Notes: a model not told the origin generated them from the letters alone. A stretch of 16,182 nt of DNA from NVQY01 sp047639325 (GCA_047639325.1 JBLINN010000061.1:1-16182); one strand, 5' to 3'; shown: positions 1 through 7,597, counted from the first letter of the stretch. Numbers and translations: made by a program.

Positions 1-4
1 CCCC

Positions 5-33
5 GGGTGGGGGGTCCATTTGCCCCACCTTTC
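5..33 (+). terminator. Probable terminator of an upstream gene outside the window
   Basis: GGTGGGG at 6-12 can pair with CCCCACC at 23-29 around a 10-base loop, and TTT follows at 30-32. This resembles an intrinsic terminator for a plus-strand gene ending before the window. The U-tract is short, so efficiency is uncertain. Confidence 0.4.
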
Positions 34-88
34 CTGCCCTGCCACAGAGTGCTTGAATCCGCCGCTTATCGCCGCTAGGCAGACGCCC

Positions 89-1021
89 ATGCGGATCATC
101 CGGGATTTTCAGTTTGTCGAACCCCTCGATCGCGGCGCCAGTGCCGCGATTGGCAATTTCGACGGCGTGCATCTGGGCCATCAATCGGTCATTGATCTGG
201 CCCGCAACGTGGCCCCCGACGCCCCTTTGGGCGTGATGACGTTTGAACCCCATCCGCGCGAGTTTTTCGCCACCAACGCCCCACCGTTCCGCCTGATGAG
301 CCGCGAAGCCCGTGCCAGCCGGTTGGAAAAATTGGGGGTTCAGCGGCTGTATGAGTTGAATTTCAACGCGGCCCTCGCCGGGTTAACCCCCGAAGAGTTC
401 GCGCGCAATGTTGTCTCTGACGGGTTAGGCCTAACCCATGTGATCGTCGGCGCTGATTTCTGCTTTGGCAAAGGGCGCAGTGGCTCGGCCCAGGACCTGA
501 TCCGCTTTGGTCAAGACATGGGGTTTGGCGTCACCATCGCGCCGCTAATTGAAGGCGCTGGCGATGTCGTCTCGTCCACTGCGATCCGCCAGGCGCTGTC
601 CGATGCCCGCCCTCGTGACGCTGCCGCCATGCTGGGCCATTGGCACCGCATCGAAGGTCAGGTGATTGGCGGCGAACAGCGCGGGCGGCAGTTGGGGTAT
701 CCCACCGCCAACATGTCCATCGAAGGCCTGCACCCGCCGAAATTCGGCGTCTATGCCGTGCTGGTCGACGTATTGGATGGCCCGCATCAGGGCAGCTATC
801 ACGGTGCGGCCTCGATGGGGGTGCGGCCGATGTTTGGCGAAAACCGCCCCAATCTGGAAACCTTTATCTTTGACTTTTCCGGTGATCTTTACGGCGCGAC
901 CCTGTCGGTTGGCTTGGTCGACTATCTACGCGCCGAAGAAAAATTCGACGACCTTGATGCATTGATCACCCAGATGGACGCCGATTGCGCCCGCGCCCGC
1001 GCCATTCTGGGCGCCCTATGA
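89..1021 (+). CDS. ribF: Bifunctional riboflavin kinase / FAD synthetase
   Basis: This cytoplasmic enzyme phosphorylates riboflavin to FMN and then adenylates FMN to FAD. The 310-residue protein has the usual two-domain layout and length. The N-terminal FMN adenylyltransferase domain carries GNFDGVHLGH at residues 22-31, the nucleotidyltransferase signature. The C-terminal riboflavin kinase domain carries RGRQLGYPTAN ending at residue 208 and a later NLETFIFDF stretch holding the expected catalytic glutamate. I start at the ATG at 89, where homology begins (MRIIRDFQFVEP); the frame is open back to position 20, but that extension has no family similarity. The Shine-Dalgarno sequence is weak. 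The stop overlaps the next gene's ATG as ATGA at 1018-1021, so translation is probably coupled. No FMN riboswitch is visible in the 88 bases upstream. Confidence 0.95.
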   Translation: MRIIRDFQFVEPLDRGASAAIGNFDGVHLGHQSVIDLARNVAPDAPLGVMTFEPHPREFFATNAPPFRLMSREARASRLEKLGVQRLYELNFNAALAGLTPEEFARNVVSDGLGLTHVIVGADFCFGKGRSGSAQDLIRFGQDMGFGVTIAPLIEGAGDVVSSTAIRQALSDARPRDAAAMLGHWHRIEGQVIGGEQRGRQLGYPTANMSIEGLHPPKFGVYAVLVDVLDGPHQGSYHGAASMGVRPMFGENRPNLETFIFDFSGDLYGATLSVGLVDYLRAEEKFDDLDALITQMDADCARARAILGAL

Positions 1022-1491
1022 CAGATGATCCCATTGACCGCGACGGGCTTGGCCGCCGGTTCTGGCAGCGCAAACCGCTGACCAGACTGACCCCGAAAGA
1101 ATGGGAAGCGCTGTGTGATGGCTGCGGTAAATGCTGCCTGAACAAGCTGGAAGACGAGGACACTGGCGAGGTCGCCCTGACCCGCGTTGCCTGTCGCCTG
1201 TTGGACGACGAAAGCTGTCATTGCGCGCAATATGATATCCGGCATCAGTTCGTGCCCGAATGCATCGTGCTACGCCCCGACAATCTGGACACGCACGCCT
1301 ATTGGATGCCCGCCACCTGCGCCTATCGGCTGCTGTGGGAGGGTAAGCCGTTATTCGACTGGCATCCGCTGATCTCGGGCAACCCTGACTCAGTGCACGA
1401 GGCCGGTATCTCGGTGCGTGGCATTACCGTATCCGAATTCGACACGCCCGAAGAAGATTGGGAAGACCATATTATCGAGGAGCCAACCTGA
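1018..1491 (+). CDS. YcgN/UPF0260-family cysteine cluster protein
   Basis: This 157-residue protein belongs to the YcgN (UPF0260) family, whose biochemical role is unproven. It has a cysteine motif CxxCxxCC at residues 33-40 (CDGCGKCC) and further cysteines near residues 59, 67, 69, 82 and 101. The pattern suggests a metal or iron-sulfur site; that is an inference from cysteine spacing, not established. A conserved W-P-L-I-S-G stretch of the family is recognisable near residues 115-121. The ATG at 1018 overlaps the ribF stop (ATGA) and is chosen because family similarity starts soon after it. The stop TGA shares one base with the next ATG (TGATG at 1489-1493), so the three genes probably form one operon. 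The acidic C-terminus is normal for the family. Confidence 0.9.
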   Translation: MTDDPIDRDGLGRRFWQRKPLTRLTPKEWEALCDGCGKCCLNKLEDEDTGEVALTRVACRLLDDESCHCAQYDIRHQFVPECIVLRPDNLDTHAYWMPATCAYRLLWEGKPLFDWHPLISGNPDSVHEAGISVRGITVSEFDTPEEDWEDHIIEEPT

Positions 1492-2537
1492 TGTATTTTG
1501 CCTCTGACAATTCCGGCCCGGTTCACCCCCAAGTGATGCAGGCGCTGAACGACGTCAATTCCGGATACGCTGTGGGCTATGGCGGTGATCCGCAAATGGA
1601 CATTGTGCGTGCCCACCTGCGTGAGATTTTTGAGGCCCCCGAGGCCGCGATCTTTCTTGTGACCACCGGCACCGCCGCCAATTCGCTGGCGCTGGCCACG
1701 ATGTGCCAGCCCTGGCAGGCGATATTCTGTACACCAGTGGCGCATATCCATGTAGACGAATGCAACGGGCCGGAATTTTATACCGGCGGCGCCAAGCTGA
1801 CGTTGGTGCCCGGCGGCGACAAGATGACGGCACAAGCCCTGCGCAGCAGCATCGTGGGCGAATACCCCCGCGACGTGCATGGCCCCCAATGTGGCCCGGT
1901 CTCGATCACCCAGGTGACCGAACGCGGATCGGTTTATTCGCTGGATGAATTGCGCGCGTTGACCGGGGTGGCCAAGGAATTTGGCCTGCCGGTGCATCTG
2001 GATGGCGCGCGTTTTGCCAATGCTTTGGTGACAACCAATGGCTCGCCTGCGGATATGACCTGGCGGTTGGGTGTCGATGCGGTTTCGTTTGGCGGCACGA
2101 AGAATGGGTTGATGGGGGCCGAGGCGGTGATCTTCTTTGATCCCGAAAAAGCGTGGGAATTTGAGCTGCGGCGCAAGCGCGGGGCGCATCTGATGTCCAA
2201 GCACCGCTATTTATCGACGCAGATGATGGCCTATTTGCAGGACGATCTGTGGCTGTCCAACGCGCGACAGGCCAACGCCAGCGCTGCGCATCTGGTCGCC
2301 GGGTTGACAGCGGCGGGGGCGGAGTTCTTGCACGAACCGGATGCCAACATGGTCTTTGCTGCCTTTCCCCGCAGCGCCCATCAACGCCTGCACGCGGCGG
2401 GGGCCGTCTGCCCATTGTGGGGTGACGCGCAGCTAGAGGGCGACGACCCGGACGAGATGCTGGCGACACGTCTGGTATGCGATTGGTCGATAACCGAGGC
2501 GCAGATTGATCAGTTCCTGACACTGGTGCTAGGCTAA
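1491..2537 (+). CDS. ltaE: Low-specificity L-threonine aldolase (PLP enzyme)
   Basis: This fold-type I PLP enzyme cleaves L-threonine or L-allo-threonine to glycine and acetaldehyde. The 348-residue protein opens with MYFASDNSGPVHPQV, the usual N-terminus of the beta-eliminating lyase/threonine aldolase family. TGTAANSLAL near residue 65 fits the PLP-phosphate loop, HLDGARFANA near residue 167 supplies the aspartate facing the pyridine nitrogen, and FGGTKNG contains the Schiff-base lysine, K204. The ATG at 1491 overlaps the previous stop by one base, so it is likely translated by coupling. I see no functional link to ribF beyond the operon. Another small-beta-hydroxy-amino-acid aldolase specificity (for example L-allo-threonine only) cannot be excluded, and the symbol is given by family. 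Confidence 0.9.
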   Translation: MYFASDNSGPVHPQVMQALNDVNSGYAVGYGGDPQMDIVRAHLREIFEAPEAAIFLVTTGTAANSLALATMCQPWQAIFCTPVAHIHVDECNGPEFYTGGAKLTLVPGGDKMTAQALRSSIVGEYPRDVHGPQCGPVSITQVTERGSVYSLDELRALTGVAKEFGLPVHLDGARFANALVTTNGSPADMTWRLGVDAVSFGGTKNGLMGAEAVIFFDPEKAWEFELRRKRGAHLMSKHRYLSTQMMAYLQDDLWLSNARQANASAAHLVAGLTAAGAEFLHEPDANMVFAAFPRSAHQRLHAAGAVCPLWGDAQLEGDDPDEMLATRLVCDWSITEAQIDQFLTLVLG

Positions 2538-2575
2538 GCGAGGACGCCCGCAAGGGGGGCGAAGGAGCAGGCAGC

Positions 2576-3403
2576 CTAGCCCGGCACGCGCTGAAACAGT
2601 CGCCGCAGTTCTGCCGCCGTGGCCCCCGGATGGGTGATCGGCAGCATATGCCCTGCCCCCTCTATCACCACGCTTTGCGCATCTGGCAACCGCTGCGCCA
2701 AGCCTTCGTTCACCGCGTCAACGACCGGATGGGTCTGACTGCCGCGCAGCAGCAATGCAGGCATGGTCGCGCGGTCCAGAACCCCCGGCGCCAACATGCC
2801 CGCGTGATCCTCATAAACCGCCGGATAGGTGGCCGCGACCACGCCAATAGATCGGGTCATGGCCCCCCGCGTCGTCTCGGGCAGGTCAGACCAGCGCGTC
2901 CCGTCTTCGCTCCACATCTTGTTGAAAAGTCGTGCGGCCAGTGCATCGTCCCCGGCCCGCATCGCTGCCACATAAGAGGCCGCACCCACATCGTGATCCG
3001 CCACGCTTTGCGGATCATCCTGCAGGGCCACCGCAAAGAACACCGGTTCGATCATCGTCAGGCTGCGCACCCGGTCGGGATACGCCAACGCCAGCCGCAA
3101 GGCGATGGTGGCTCCAAAAGAATGGCCAATCACGTCCACCGTACCCTCTGGTGGATCATCCAGCAGATGCGACACCGCCGCCACGCTGCGATCCTGGAAA
3201 TCACCCTGCTTGTCCCAGTCCAGACTGCGCCCATGTGACAACATATCCGGGGTGATCAACGTCACCTCATCGCCCATCCGTTCGGCCAACCCGCGCCAGG
3301 CCCCGGAATGAGCGATGGTGCAGTGCAGCGCCAAAACCTGGCGCGCGCCTTGTCCGAAACTGCGCACAAAAACCGGTTGCGGCACAGACTGTTCGCCCTT
3401 CAC
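2576..3403 (-). CDS. Alpha/beta fold hydrolase
   Basis: This 275-residue cytoplasmic alpha/beta hydrolase has no signal peptide. The nucleophile elbow is GHSFG at residues 93-97, giving serine 95. The oxyanion region is LALHCTIAHSGAW (about residues 24-36), where the usual HG is replaced by HC. The catalytic histidine is probably H252 in GAGHMLPITHP. The acid residue is not obvious; D229 in the segment after LLLRGSQTHPVV is a candidate. The substrate cannot be assigned. The start is GTG at 3403, overlapping the upstream gene's TGA as GTGA (3400-3403), which implies translational coupling with the isomerase-like gene and a shared promoter at 4036-4063. Confidence 0.88.
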   Translation of the reverse strand: MKGEQSVPQPVFVRSFGQGARQVLALHCTIAHSGAWRGLAERMGDEVTLITPDMLSHGRSLDWDKQGDFQDRSVAAVSHLLDDPPEGTVDVIGHSFGATIALRLALAYPDRVRSLTMIEPVFFAVALQDDPQSVADHDVGAASYVAAMRAGDDALAARLFNKMWSEDGTRWSDLPETTRGAMTRSIGVVAATYPAVYEDHAGMLAPGVLDRATMPALLLRGSQTHPVVDAVNEGLAQRLPDAQSVVIEGAGHMLPITHPGATAAELRRLFQRVPG

Positions 3404-4002
3404 CCTTTGGTTTCCGCCAAATGAGCATCCAGATCTGCCAACCGGTCCTGCCCCCAGAACCGCTGACCATCGGATGTGACGTAAAACGGCGATCCAAACA
3501 CCCCGGCCTCAACCGCCGCCTCTAGATTGGCGCCATAGGTCTCGGCCCCCTGCAGCAACCCGCTGTCGGCCAGCGACGGATCAAACCCGGCGGCTTGCAG
3601 GCAGTCCTTTATCACCGCATCCTCGGCGACGTCCTTTTCCTCGATCCAGCAAGCGCGCAAAATGCTATGCGCCAGCGCGCCCAGATCGCCGCCCCCCGCA
3701 AACTGCGCCGCCACCAGCGCGTATGACGCAGGCGCGGCGTTGGTCGGGAAATGCGCCGGCTTTAGATTGACCGGCATGCTCAGATTTTTCGACTGCCGGA
3801 TCAGTTCCTGCATCCGGTATTCAAGGCGCGCCGGATGCCGGTCCTTGAGCGCCAATCCCCCCGTCCGGGGAAACAGCGCCATGATATCGAAGGGTTTGTA
3901 GGCAATGCTGGCCCCGTGCCGGGCAGCAATTTCTTCCAACCGGGTGCCTGCCAGATAGCTAAAAGGCGATAAAACGGAAAAATAGTAGTCAATATCGGCC
4001 AT
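3400..4002 (-). CDS. 2-hydroxychromene-2-carboxylate isomerase-like DsbA-family protein
   Basis: This 200-residue protein belongs to the kappa-GST/DsbA-fold family that includes 2-hydroxychromene-2-carboxylate isomerase, a glutathione-dependent enzyme of naphthalene breakdown. The motif VLSPFSYLAG at residues 10-19 has the active-site serine in place of the CxxC of true DsbA oxidoreductases, so this is not a disulfide enzyme. GVFGSPFYV near the C-terminus matches the cis-proline loop. In Rhodobacterales such genes are common outside aromatic pathways, and no such pathway is visible here, so the substrate is unknown. I chose ATG 4002 over GTG 4017 because GGTGGAGA lies 9 bases upstream of it and homology starts there (MADIDYYF). 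It overlaps the hydrolase by four bases. Confidence 0.87.
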   Translation of the reverse strand: MADIDYYFSVLSPFSYLAGTRLEEIAARHGASIAYKPFDIMALFPRTGGLALKDRHPARLEYRMQELIRQSKNLSMPVNLKPAHFPTNAAPASYALVAAQFAGGGDLGALAHSILRACWIEEKDVAEDAVIKDCLQAAGFDPSLADSGLLQGAETYGANLEAAVEAGVFGSPFYVTSDGQRFWGQDRLADLDAHLAETKG

Positions 4003-4010
4003 CTGCGGTT

Positions 4011-4018
4011 TCTCCACC
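4011..4018 (-). promoter_or_regulatory. Shine-Dalgarno that decides the isomerase-like gene start
   Basis: GGTGGAGA on the minus strand ends 8 bases before ATG 4002 (the GGAG core is 9 bases away). The alternative GTG codon at 4017 lies within this site, which argues against it as the start. Confidence 0.6.
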
Positions 4019-4035
4019 TGTGAAAACTATGCGGG

Positions 4036-4063
4036 ACCGTAAGGCCATGCTAAGCGGTGTCAA
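4036..4063 (-). promoter_or_regulatory. Candidate sigma70-type promoter for the isomerase/hydrolase pair
   Basis: On the minus strand a perfect -35 TTGACA (4058-4063) is followed, after a 16-base spacer, by TACGGT (4036-4041), a weak -10. The predicted start is near 4029, giving a leader of about 27 bases to ATG 4002. Rhodobacterales promoters typically conserve TTGAC more than the -10, which fits. No experimental data support it. Confidence 0.5.
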
Positions 4064-4083
4064 CATCACGAATCTGTCACATT

Positions 4084-4113
4084 GCCCTTGCTGTCGGGGC
4101 CCTTGCTGCCGGG
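4084..4113 (+). repeat. 15-bp tandem duplication in the prs leader
   Basis: Two adjacent copies of a 15-base unit, GCCCTTGCTGTCGGG (4084-4098) and GCCCTTGCTGCCGGG (4099-4113), differ by one base. They end 11 bases before the prs ATG. In the prs frame they encode repeated PCCRG, but that region is probably untranslated. Confidence 0.85.
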
Positions 4114-4124
4114 GATACCAGCAC

Positions 4125-5144
4125 ATGTCAAAACTCAATGAACCCAAGCTAATTTCTGGGAATGCCAACCGTCCTTTGGCTAAAGCCATCGCGCGACGAA
4201 TGTCCATGCATCGCGGTGTCGGTGTCAATCTGGTGGATGCCCGGGTTGAACGCTTTAATGACGGGGAAATCTTTGTCGAGGTTTACGAAAATGTGCGCGG
4301 AGAGGATATGTTCCTGATCCAGCCCACATCGAACCCGGCCAATGACAATTTGATGGAACTGCTGATCATGGCCGACGCACTACGCCGGTCTTCGGCGTCG
4401 CGGATCACCGCCGTGCTGCCCTATTTCGGTTATGCCCGGCAGGACCGCCGCACCAAGGCCCGCACGCCAATTTCGGCCAAGCTGGTGGCTAATATGATCG
4501 TCGAGGCCGGGATTGAACGGGTGCTGACGATGGATCTGCACGCGGCGCAGATTCAGGGGTTCTTTGATATTCCGGTGGACAACCTTTACGCGTCACCCGT
4601 GTTCGCCCTGGATATCCGCGCCCAGTTTCAGGGCCGGATGGATGATCTGATGGTGGTGTCCCCCGATGTTGGCGGCGTGGCGCGGGCGCGTGAGTTGGCC
4701 AAGCGGATCAATTCCCCGCTGGCGATTGTCGACAAGCGCCGGGAAAAGCCGGGCGAAATCGCCGAGATGACGGTGATCGGCAATGTCGAAGGCAAGACCT
4801 GCGTGATCATCGACGACATGGTCGATACTGCCGGTACCCTATGCAAAGCGGCGCAGGTGCTGATCGAGAATGGCGCCAAAGAAGTGCATTCCTATATCAC
4901 CCACGGCGTGATGAGCGGCCCCGCCGTCGAACGCGTCACCAATTCCGTGATGAAATCGCTGGTGCTGACCGATACCATCCAGCCCACCGAGGCGGTGAAA
5001 TCCGCGCCCAATATCCGTATCGTGCCCACCGCGCCGATCTTTGCCCAAGCGATCCTGAATATCTGGCATGGCACGTCCGTGTCGTCGCTGTTTGACGACG
5101 CCACCCTTAGCCCGATTTACGAAGCGCTCTACGCGGCAGAGTAA
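4125..5144 (+). CDS. prs: Ribose-phosphate pyrophosphokinase (PRPP synthetase)
   Basis: This enzyme transfers pyrophosphate from ATP to ribose 5-phosphate to make PRPP for purine, pyrimidine, histidine, tryptophan and NAD synthesis. The protein is 339 residues, slightly longer than the 315-residue E. coli enzyme, as is usual in alphaproteobacteria. YFGYARQDRR is the ATP-binding loop, DLHAAQIQGFF the class I signature, and VIIDDMVDTAGT around residues 227-238 the PRPP-binding loop (D230, D231). The ATG at 4125 is chosen because homology begins there (MSKLNEPKLISG) and GGGGA sits 8 bases upstream. The frame is open back to a GTG at 4020, which would add 35 residues including CPCCRGPCCRG; I consider this untranslated. 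prs is divergent from the isomerase-like gene with 122 bases between, and no clear plus-strand promoter is visible. Confidence 0.95.
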   Translation: MSKLNEPKLISGNANRPLAKAIARRMSMHRGVGVNLVDARVERFNDGEIFVEVYENVRGEDMFLIQPTSNPANDNLMELLIMADALRRSSASRITAVLPYFGYARQDRRTKARTPISAKLVANMIVEAGIERVLTMDLHAAQIQGFFDIPVDNLYASPVFALDIRAQFQGRMDDLMVVSPDVGGVARARELAKRINSPLAIVDKRREKPGEIAEMTVIGNVEGKTCVIIDDMVDTAGTLCKAAQVLIENGAKEVHSYITHGVMSGPAVERVTNSVMKSLVLTDTIQPTEAVKSAPNIRIVPTAPIFAQAILNIWHGTSVSSLFDDATLSPIYEALYAAE

Positions 5145-5166
5145 CCCGGGCGGTGTTCAACCCTGT

Positions 5167-5214
5167 GCCCCGGACGTGATCCGGGGCCACATTCAGGGTC
5201 ACATTGGGGATCAC
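5167..5214. repeat. REP-like palindrome with an overlapping alternative hairpin
   Basis: GCCCCGGA (5167-5174) and TCCGGGGC (5180-5187) form a perfect 8-bp stem with a five-base loop. A second perfect inverted repeat, GTGATCC (5176-5182) with GGATCAC (5208-5214), overlaps the first, so the two folds exclude each other. The first matches a palindrome of the form CCCCGGA-N5-TCCGGGG that I recall as common between genes in alphaproteobacteria. No T-run follows on the plus strand, so intrinsic termination of prs here is doubtful. The whole 102-base gap between prs and the lectin gene holds nothing else I can support. Confidence 0.6.
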
Positions 5215-5246
5215 TTTCAGAGTCTGCGAGGCAATCGCAACCGGCG

Positions 5247-5597
5247 TCAGTAAACGCCCCAGTCGTCTTCATGCGGTAATTCCCCGGTGGCCGTCCAGGC
5301 AACCCGTACCCGCGCGACGCGGGTATCCAGCCACGTCCGGAACACGATTTCAAAGCCTTCGGTCGTGATATTTTCGGCCGTGACTTCGGCGCGAATGGGC
5401 GATTGCGTGTCGATGTCCCACAGGGCAACTGACGTTTGAACCACTGGCTCGCTACGAAAGGCCTCGCTGAATTTGACTGCCAGACGCCGCTCTCGTGGGC
5501 CGGCGCCGGTCCACATCTCGCCGCCGTCTTCGAAATCGGCAAACAACACCACGTCGCCCTGGTCGATGCCAATTAGATGGTTACTAAATCTTTTCAT
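5247..5597 (-). CDS. Small H-type lectin domain protein
   Basis: This 116-residue protein resembles the H-type lectin domain (the family of Helix pomatia agglutinin and discoidin), roughly residues 40-104. Visible hallmarks are F-x-x-P-V-V-x-x-S-V near the start of the domain, WDID at residues 60-63, AENITTEGFEIVFRTW at 75-90, then DTRVARVRVAWTATGE. It ends in the acidic tail EDDWGVY. There is no signal peptide or membrane segment, so it is probably cytoplasmic or released by an unknown route. Sugar binding is inferred from the fold only. It lies downstream of the atp operon on the same strand but beyond a good terminator, so it is probably transcribed separately; TATAAA at 5624-5629 is a possible -10 without a clear -35. 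The Shine-Dalgarno is poor. Confidence 0.75.
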   Translation of the reverse strand: MKRFSNHLIGIDQGDVVLFADFEDGGEMWTGAGPRERRLAVKFSEAFRSEPVVQTSVALWDIDTQSPIRAEVTAENITTEGFEIVFRTWLDTRVARVRVAWTATGELPHEDDWGVY

Positions 5598-5654
5598 GCG
5601 CTCGTTTTCTGTCCTGACACACCTTTATAGCCAAGTTATTGGGCAAAAGCGTGG

Positions 5655-5686
5655 CAAAATCAAACCGGCCCCATGACAGGGCCGGT
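5655..5686 (-). terminator. Intrinsic terminator of the atp operon
   Basis: On the minus strand ACCGGCCC (5686-5679) pairs with GGGCCGGT (5671-5664) around a seven-base loop, followed by TTGATTTTG. The 8-bp GC-rich stem with a T-rich tail lies 39 bases past the atpC stop and is the expected end of the F1 transcript. Confidence 0.8.
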
Positions 5687-5724
5687 CTGTTAGTCAAGGT
5701 CCGAGATCGGCCCTGTGCACTGGC

Positions 5725-6141
5725 TTACAGGTTGATATGGCCGCCCAAGGCTTCCATGTCCGCCAACAGCTTTGCCGCATCATCCACCAGGCTGTGCTGG
5801 CCGTTATGCGCCGCCTTTGCGGCGTCATACGCGGCGCGGGCGGTTTCAACCATCTCGTCGACATGGCTCCGGGTCATTTCGCCAACCGGAACCACTCTTT
5901 CGGCCAGAACCGATACCGCAGACCCGTTGATTTCGGCAAACCCGCCGGTCACGACATAGTCCGTGGACCCGTCAGGCCCTTCGGCCCGCAAGATGCCGGG
6001 ACGCAGCGTGGTGATCACCGGGGCATGGTCCGGCATCGCCGTCATATCCCCATCCGCGCCCGGAATCTGTACAGCACTCACTTGAAGCGACGCCAGGCTG
6101 CGCTCGGGTGAGACAAGGTCGAATTGTATCGTATCTGCCAT
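5725..6141 (-). CDS. atpC: F1-ATP synthase subunit epsilon
   Basis: Epsilon belongs to the central stalk of F1. It couples rotation of the c-ring to catalysis and restrains ATP hydrolysis. The 138-residue protein has the N-terminal beta-sandwich, with the conserved MPDHAPVITTLRPG at about residues 35-48 and YVVTGGFAEI near residue 62, followed by the two-helix C-terminal domain (from about residue 90). It is the last gene of atpHAGDC, 11 bases after atpD, with AGGAG upstream of the ATG. The operon terminator follows at 5655-5686. Confidence 0.95.
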   Translation of the reverse strand: MADTIQFDLVSPERSLASLQVSAVQIPGADGDMTAMPDHAPVITTLRPGILRAEGPDGSTDYVVTGGFAEINGSAVSVLAERVVPVGEMTRSHVDEMVETARAAYDAAKAAHNGQHSLVDDAAKLLADMEALGGHINL

Positions 6142-6152
6142 CAGGACTCTCC

Positions 6153-7577
6153 TCAGGCGGCGTCAGCTGCCATACGTTCGGCTTTTGCGATCACGTCGTC
6201 GATACCGCCAACCATCAAAAAGGCACCTTCGGGCAGGTGATCGTATTCACCGGCCACAACCGCCTTGAACGACGAAATGGTTTCTTCCAGCGGCACCTGA
6301 ACGCCGGGCGAACCGGTGAACACTTGGGCGACGTCAAACGGCTGTGACAGGAAACGCTCAATCTTGCGGGCGCGGGTCACGGTCATTTTATCTTCTTCGC
6401 TCAATTCATCCATGCCCAGAATGGCGATGATATCCTGAAGCGATTTGTAACGCTGCAAAATCTGCTGCACCTGGGTGGCAACGGCGTAATGCTCTTCGCC
6501 CACAATGGCCGGGTCCAACAGACGCGACGTGGAATCGAGCGGGTCAACCGCAGGATAGATGCCTTTTTCCGAGATCGCCCGGTTCAGAACCGTGGTGGCG
6601 TCAAGGTGGGCAAACGAGGTGGCAGGCGCCGGATCGGTCAAGTCATCCGCAGGCACGTACACGGCCTGAACCGAGGTAATAGACCCCGATTTGGTGGACG
6701 AGATGCGTTCCTGCATGGTGCCCATATCGGTGGCCAGTGTCGGCTGATAGCCCACAGCAGACGGGATACGGCCCAACAGGGCGGACACTTCGGACCCGGC
6801 CTGGGTAAAGCGGAAGATGTTGTCGACGAAGAACAGCACGTCGGAACCGGTATCGTCACGGAACTGTTCCGCAAGGGTCAGACCCGACAGAGCAATCCGC
6901 ATCCGCGCACCCGGAGGCTCGTTCATCTGGCCGTAGACCAGCGCAATTTTGCTCTCTTCCAGGTTATCGGGAACGATAACGCCGGATTCGATCATTTCGT
7001 GGTAAAGGTCGTTGCCTTCACGGGTCCGTTCACCAACGCCCGCGAACACCGAAACACCCGAGTGCACTTTGGCGATGTTGTTGATCAGTTCCATGATCAG
7101 AACCGTCTTGCCCACGCCGGCACCGCCGAACAGGCCAATCTTGCCGCCCTTGGTGTAAGGCGCCAGCAGGTCAACAACCTTGATGCCTGTCACCAGGATT
7201 TCCATCTCGGTCGACTGGTCGGCAAACGATGGCGCCTCACCGTGGATGCCGCGCGTTTCAGTGGAGACGATCGGGCCTTTTTCGTCAACCGGGTCGCCGG
7301 TCACGTTCATGATCCGGCCCAGGGTCGCCGTGCCAACCGGCACAGTGATAGTCGTGCCAGTGTCTTCAACCGCTTCGCCGCGCACCAGACCTTCGGTGGC
7401 GTCCATCGCAATGGTGCGCACGGTGTTTTCGCCCAAGTGCTGCGCCACTTCCAACACCAGCTTTTTGCCGTTGTTGGTGGTGGTCAGCGCGTTCAGAATT
7501 TCAGGCAGCGCGTCATCGAACTGGACGTCGACGACGGCCCCGATGATCTGCGTGACTTTGCCTTTAGCATTTGCCAT
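6153..7577 (-). CDS. atpD: F1-ATP synthase subunit beta (catalytic)
   Basis: Beta carries the three catalytic sites of the F1 hexamer on the cytoplasmic face of the inner membrane. The 474-residue protein has the full family length. The Walker A motif GGAGVGKT is at residues 151-158 with K157. GERTREGND at 182-190 contains the catalytic glutamate and arginine. The Walker B region LFFVDNIFRFTQAG and the DELSEED segment in the C-terminal domain (MDELSEEDKMTV) are intact. The gene lies 20 bases after atpG, and GGAG precedes the ATG by 7 bases. Nothing is missing or truncated. Confidence 0.98.
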   Translation of the reverse strand: MANAKGKVTQIIGAVVDVQFDDALPEILNALTTTNNGKKLVLEVAQHLGENTVRTIAMDATEGLVRGEAVEDTGTTITVPVGTATLGRIMNVTGDPVDEKGPIVSTETRGIHGEAPSFADQSTEMEILVTGIKVVDLLAPYTKGGKIGLFGGAGVGKTVLIMELINNIAKVHSGVSVFAGVGERTREGNDLYHEMIESGVIVPDNLEESKIALVYGQMNEPPGARMRIALSGLTLAEQFRDDTGSDVLFFVDNIFRFTQAGSEVSALLGRIPSAVGYQPTLATDMGTMQERISSTKSGSITSVQAVYVPADDLTDPAPATSFAHLDATTVLNRAISEKGIYPAVDPLDSTSRLLDPAIVGEEHYAVATQVQQILQRYKSLQDIIAILGMDELSEEDKMTVTRARKIERFLSQPFDVAQVFTGSPGVQVPLEETISSFKAVVAGEYDHLPEGAFLMVGGIDDVIAKAERMAADAA

Positions 7578-7597
7578 GTTTCGTCTCCGGTTCTCGT

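Noticed and set aside
1..88. FMN riboswitch upstream of ribF
   Set aside because: Only 88 bases are available, and they show none of the conserved RFN element sequence; the one hairpin looks like an upstream terminator.
1323..2204. 293-residue minus-strand open frame opposite the threonine aldolase gene
   Set aside because: Antisense shadow; the plus strand encodes a complete PLP enzyme with all motifs.
2538..2575. Possible bidirectional terminator between the threonine aldolase and hydrolase genes
   Set aside because: Only a 4-5 bp GCCC/GGGC stem is present and there is no T-run on either strand.
3400..4002. Thiol-disulfide oxidoreductase role for the DsbA-fold gene
   Set aside because: The CxxC active site is absent; SPFSYL carries the serine of the isomerase group.
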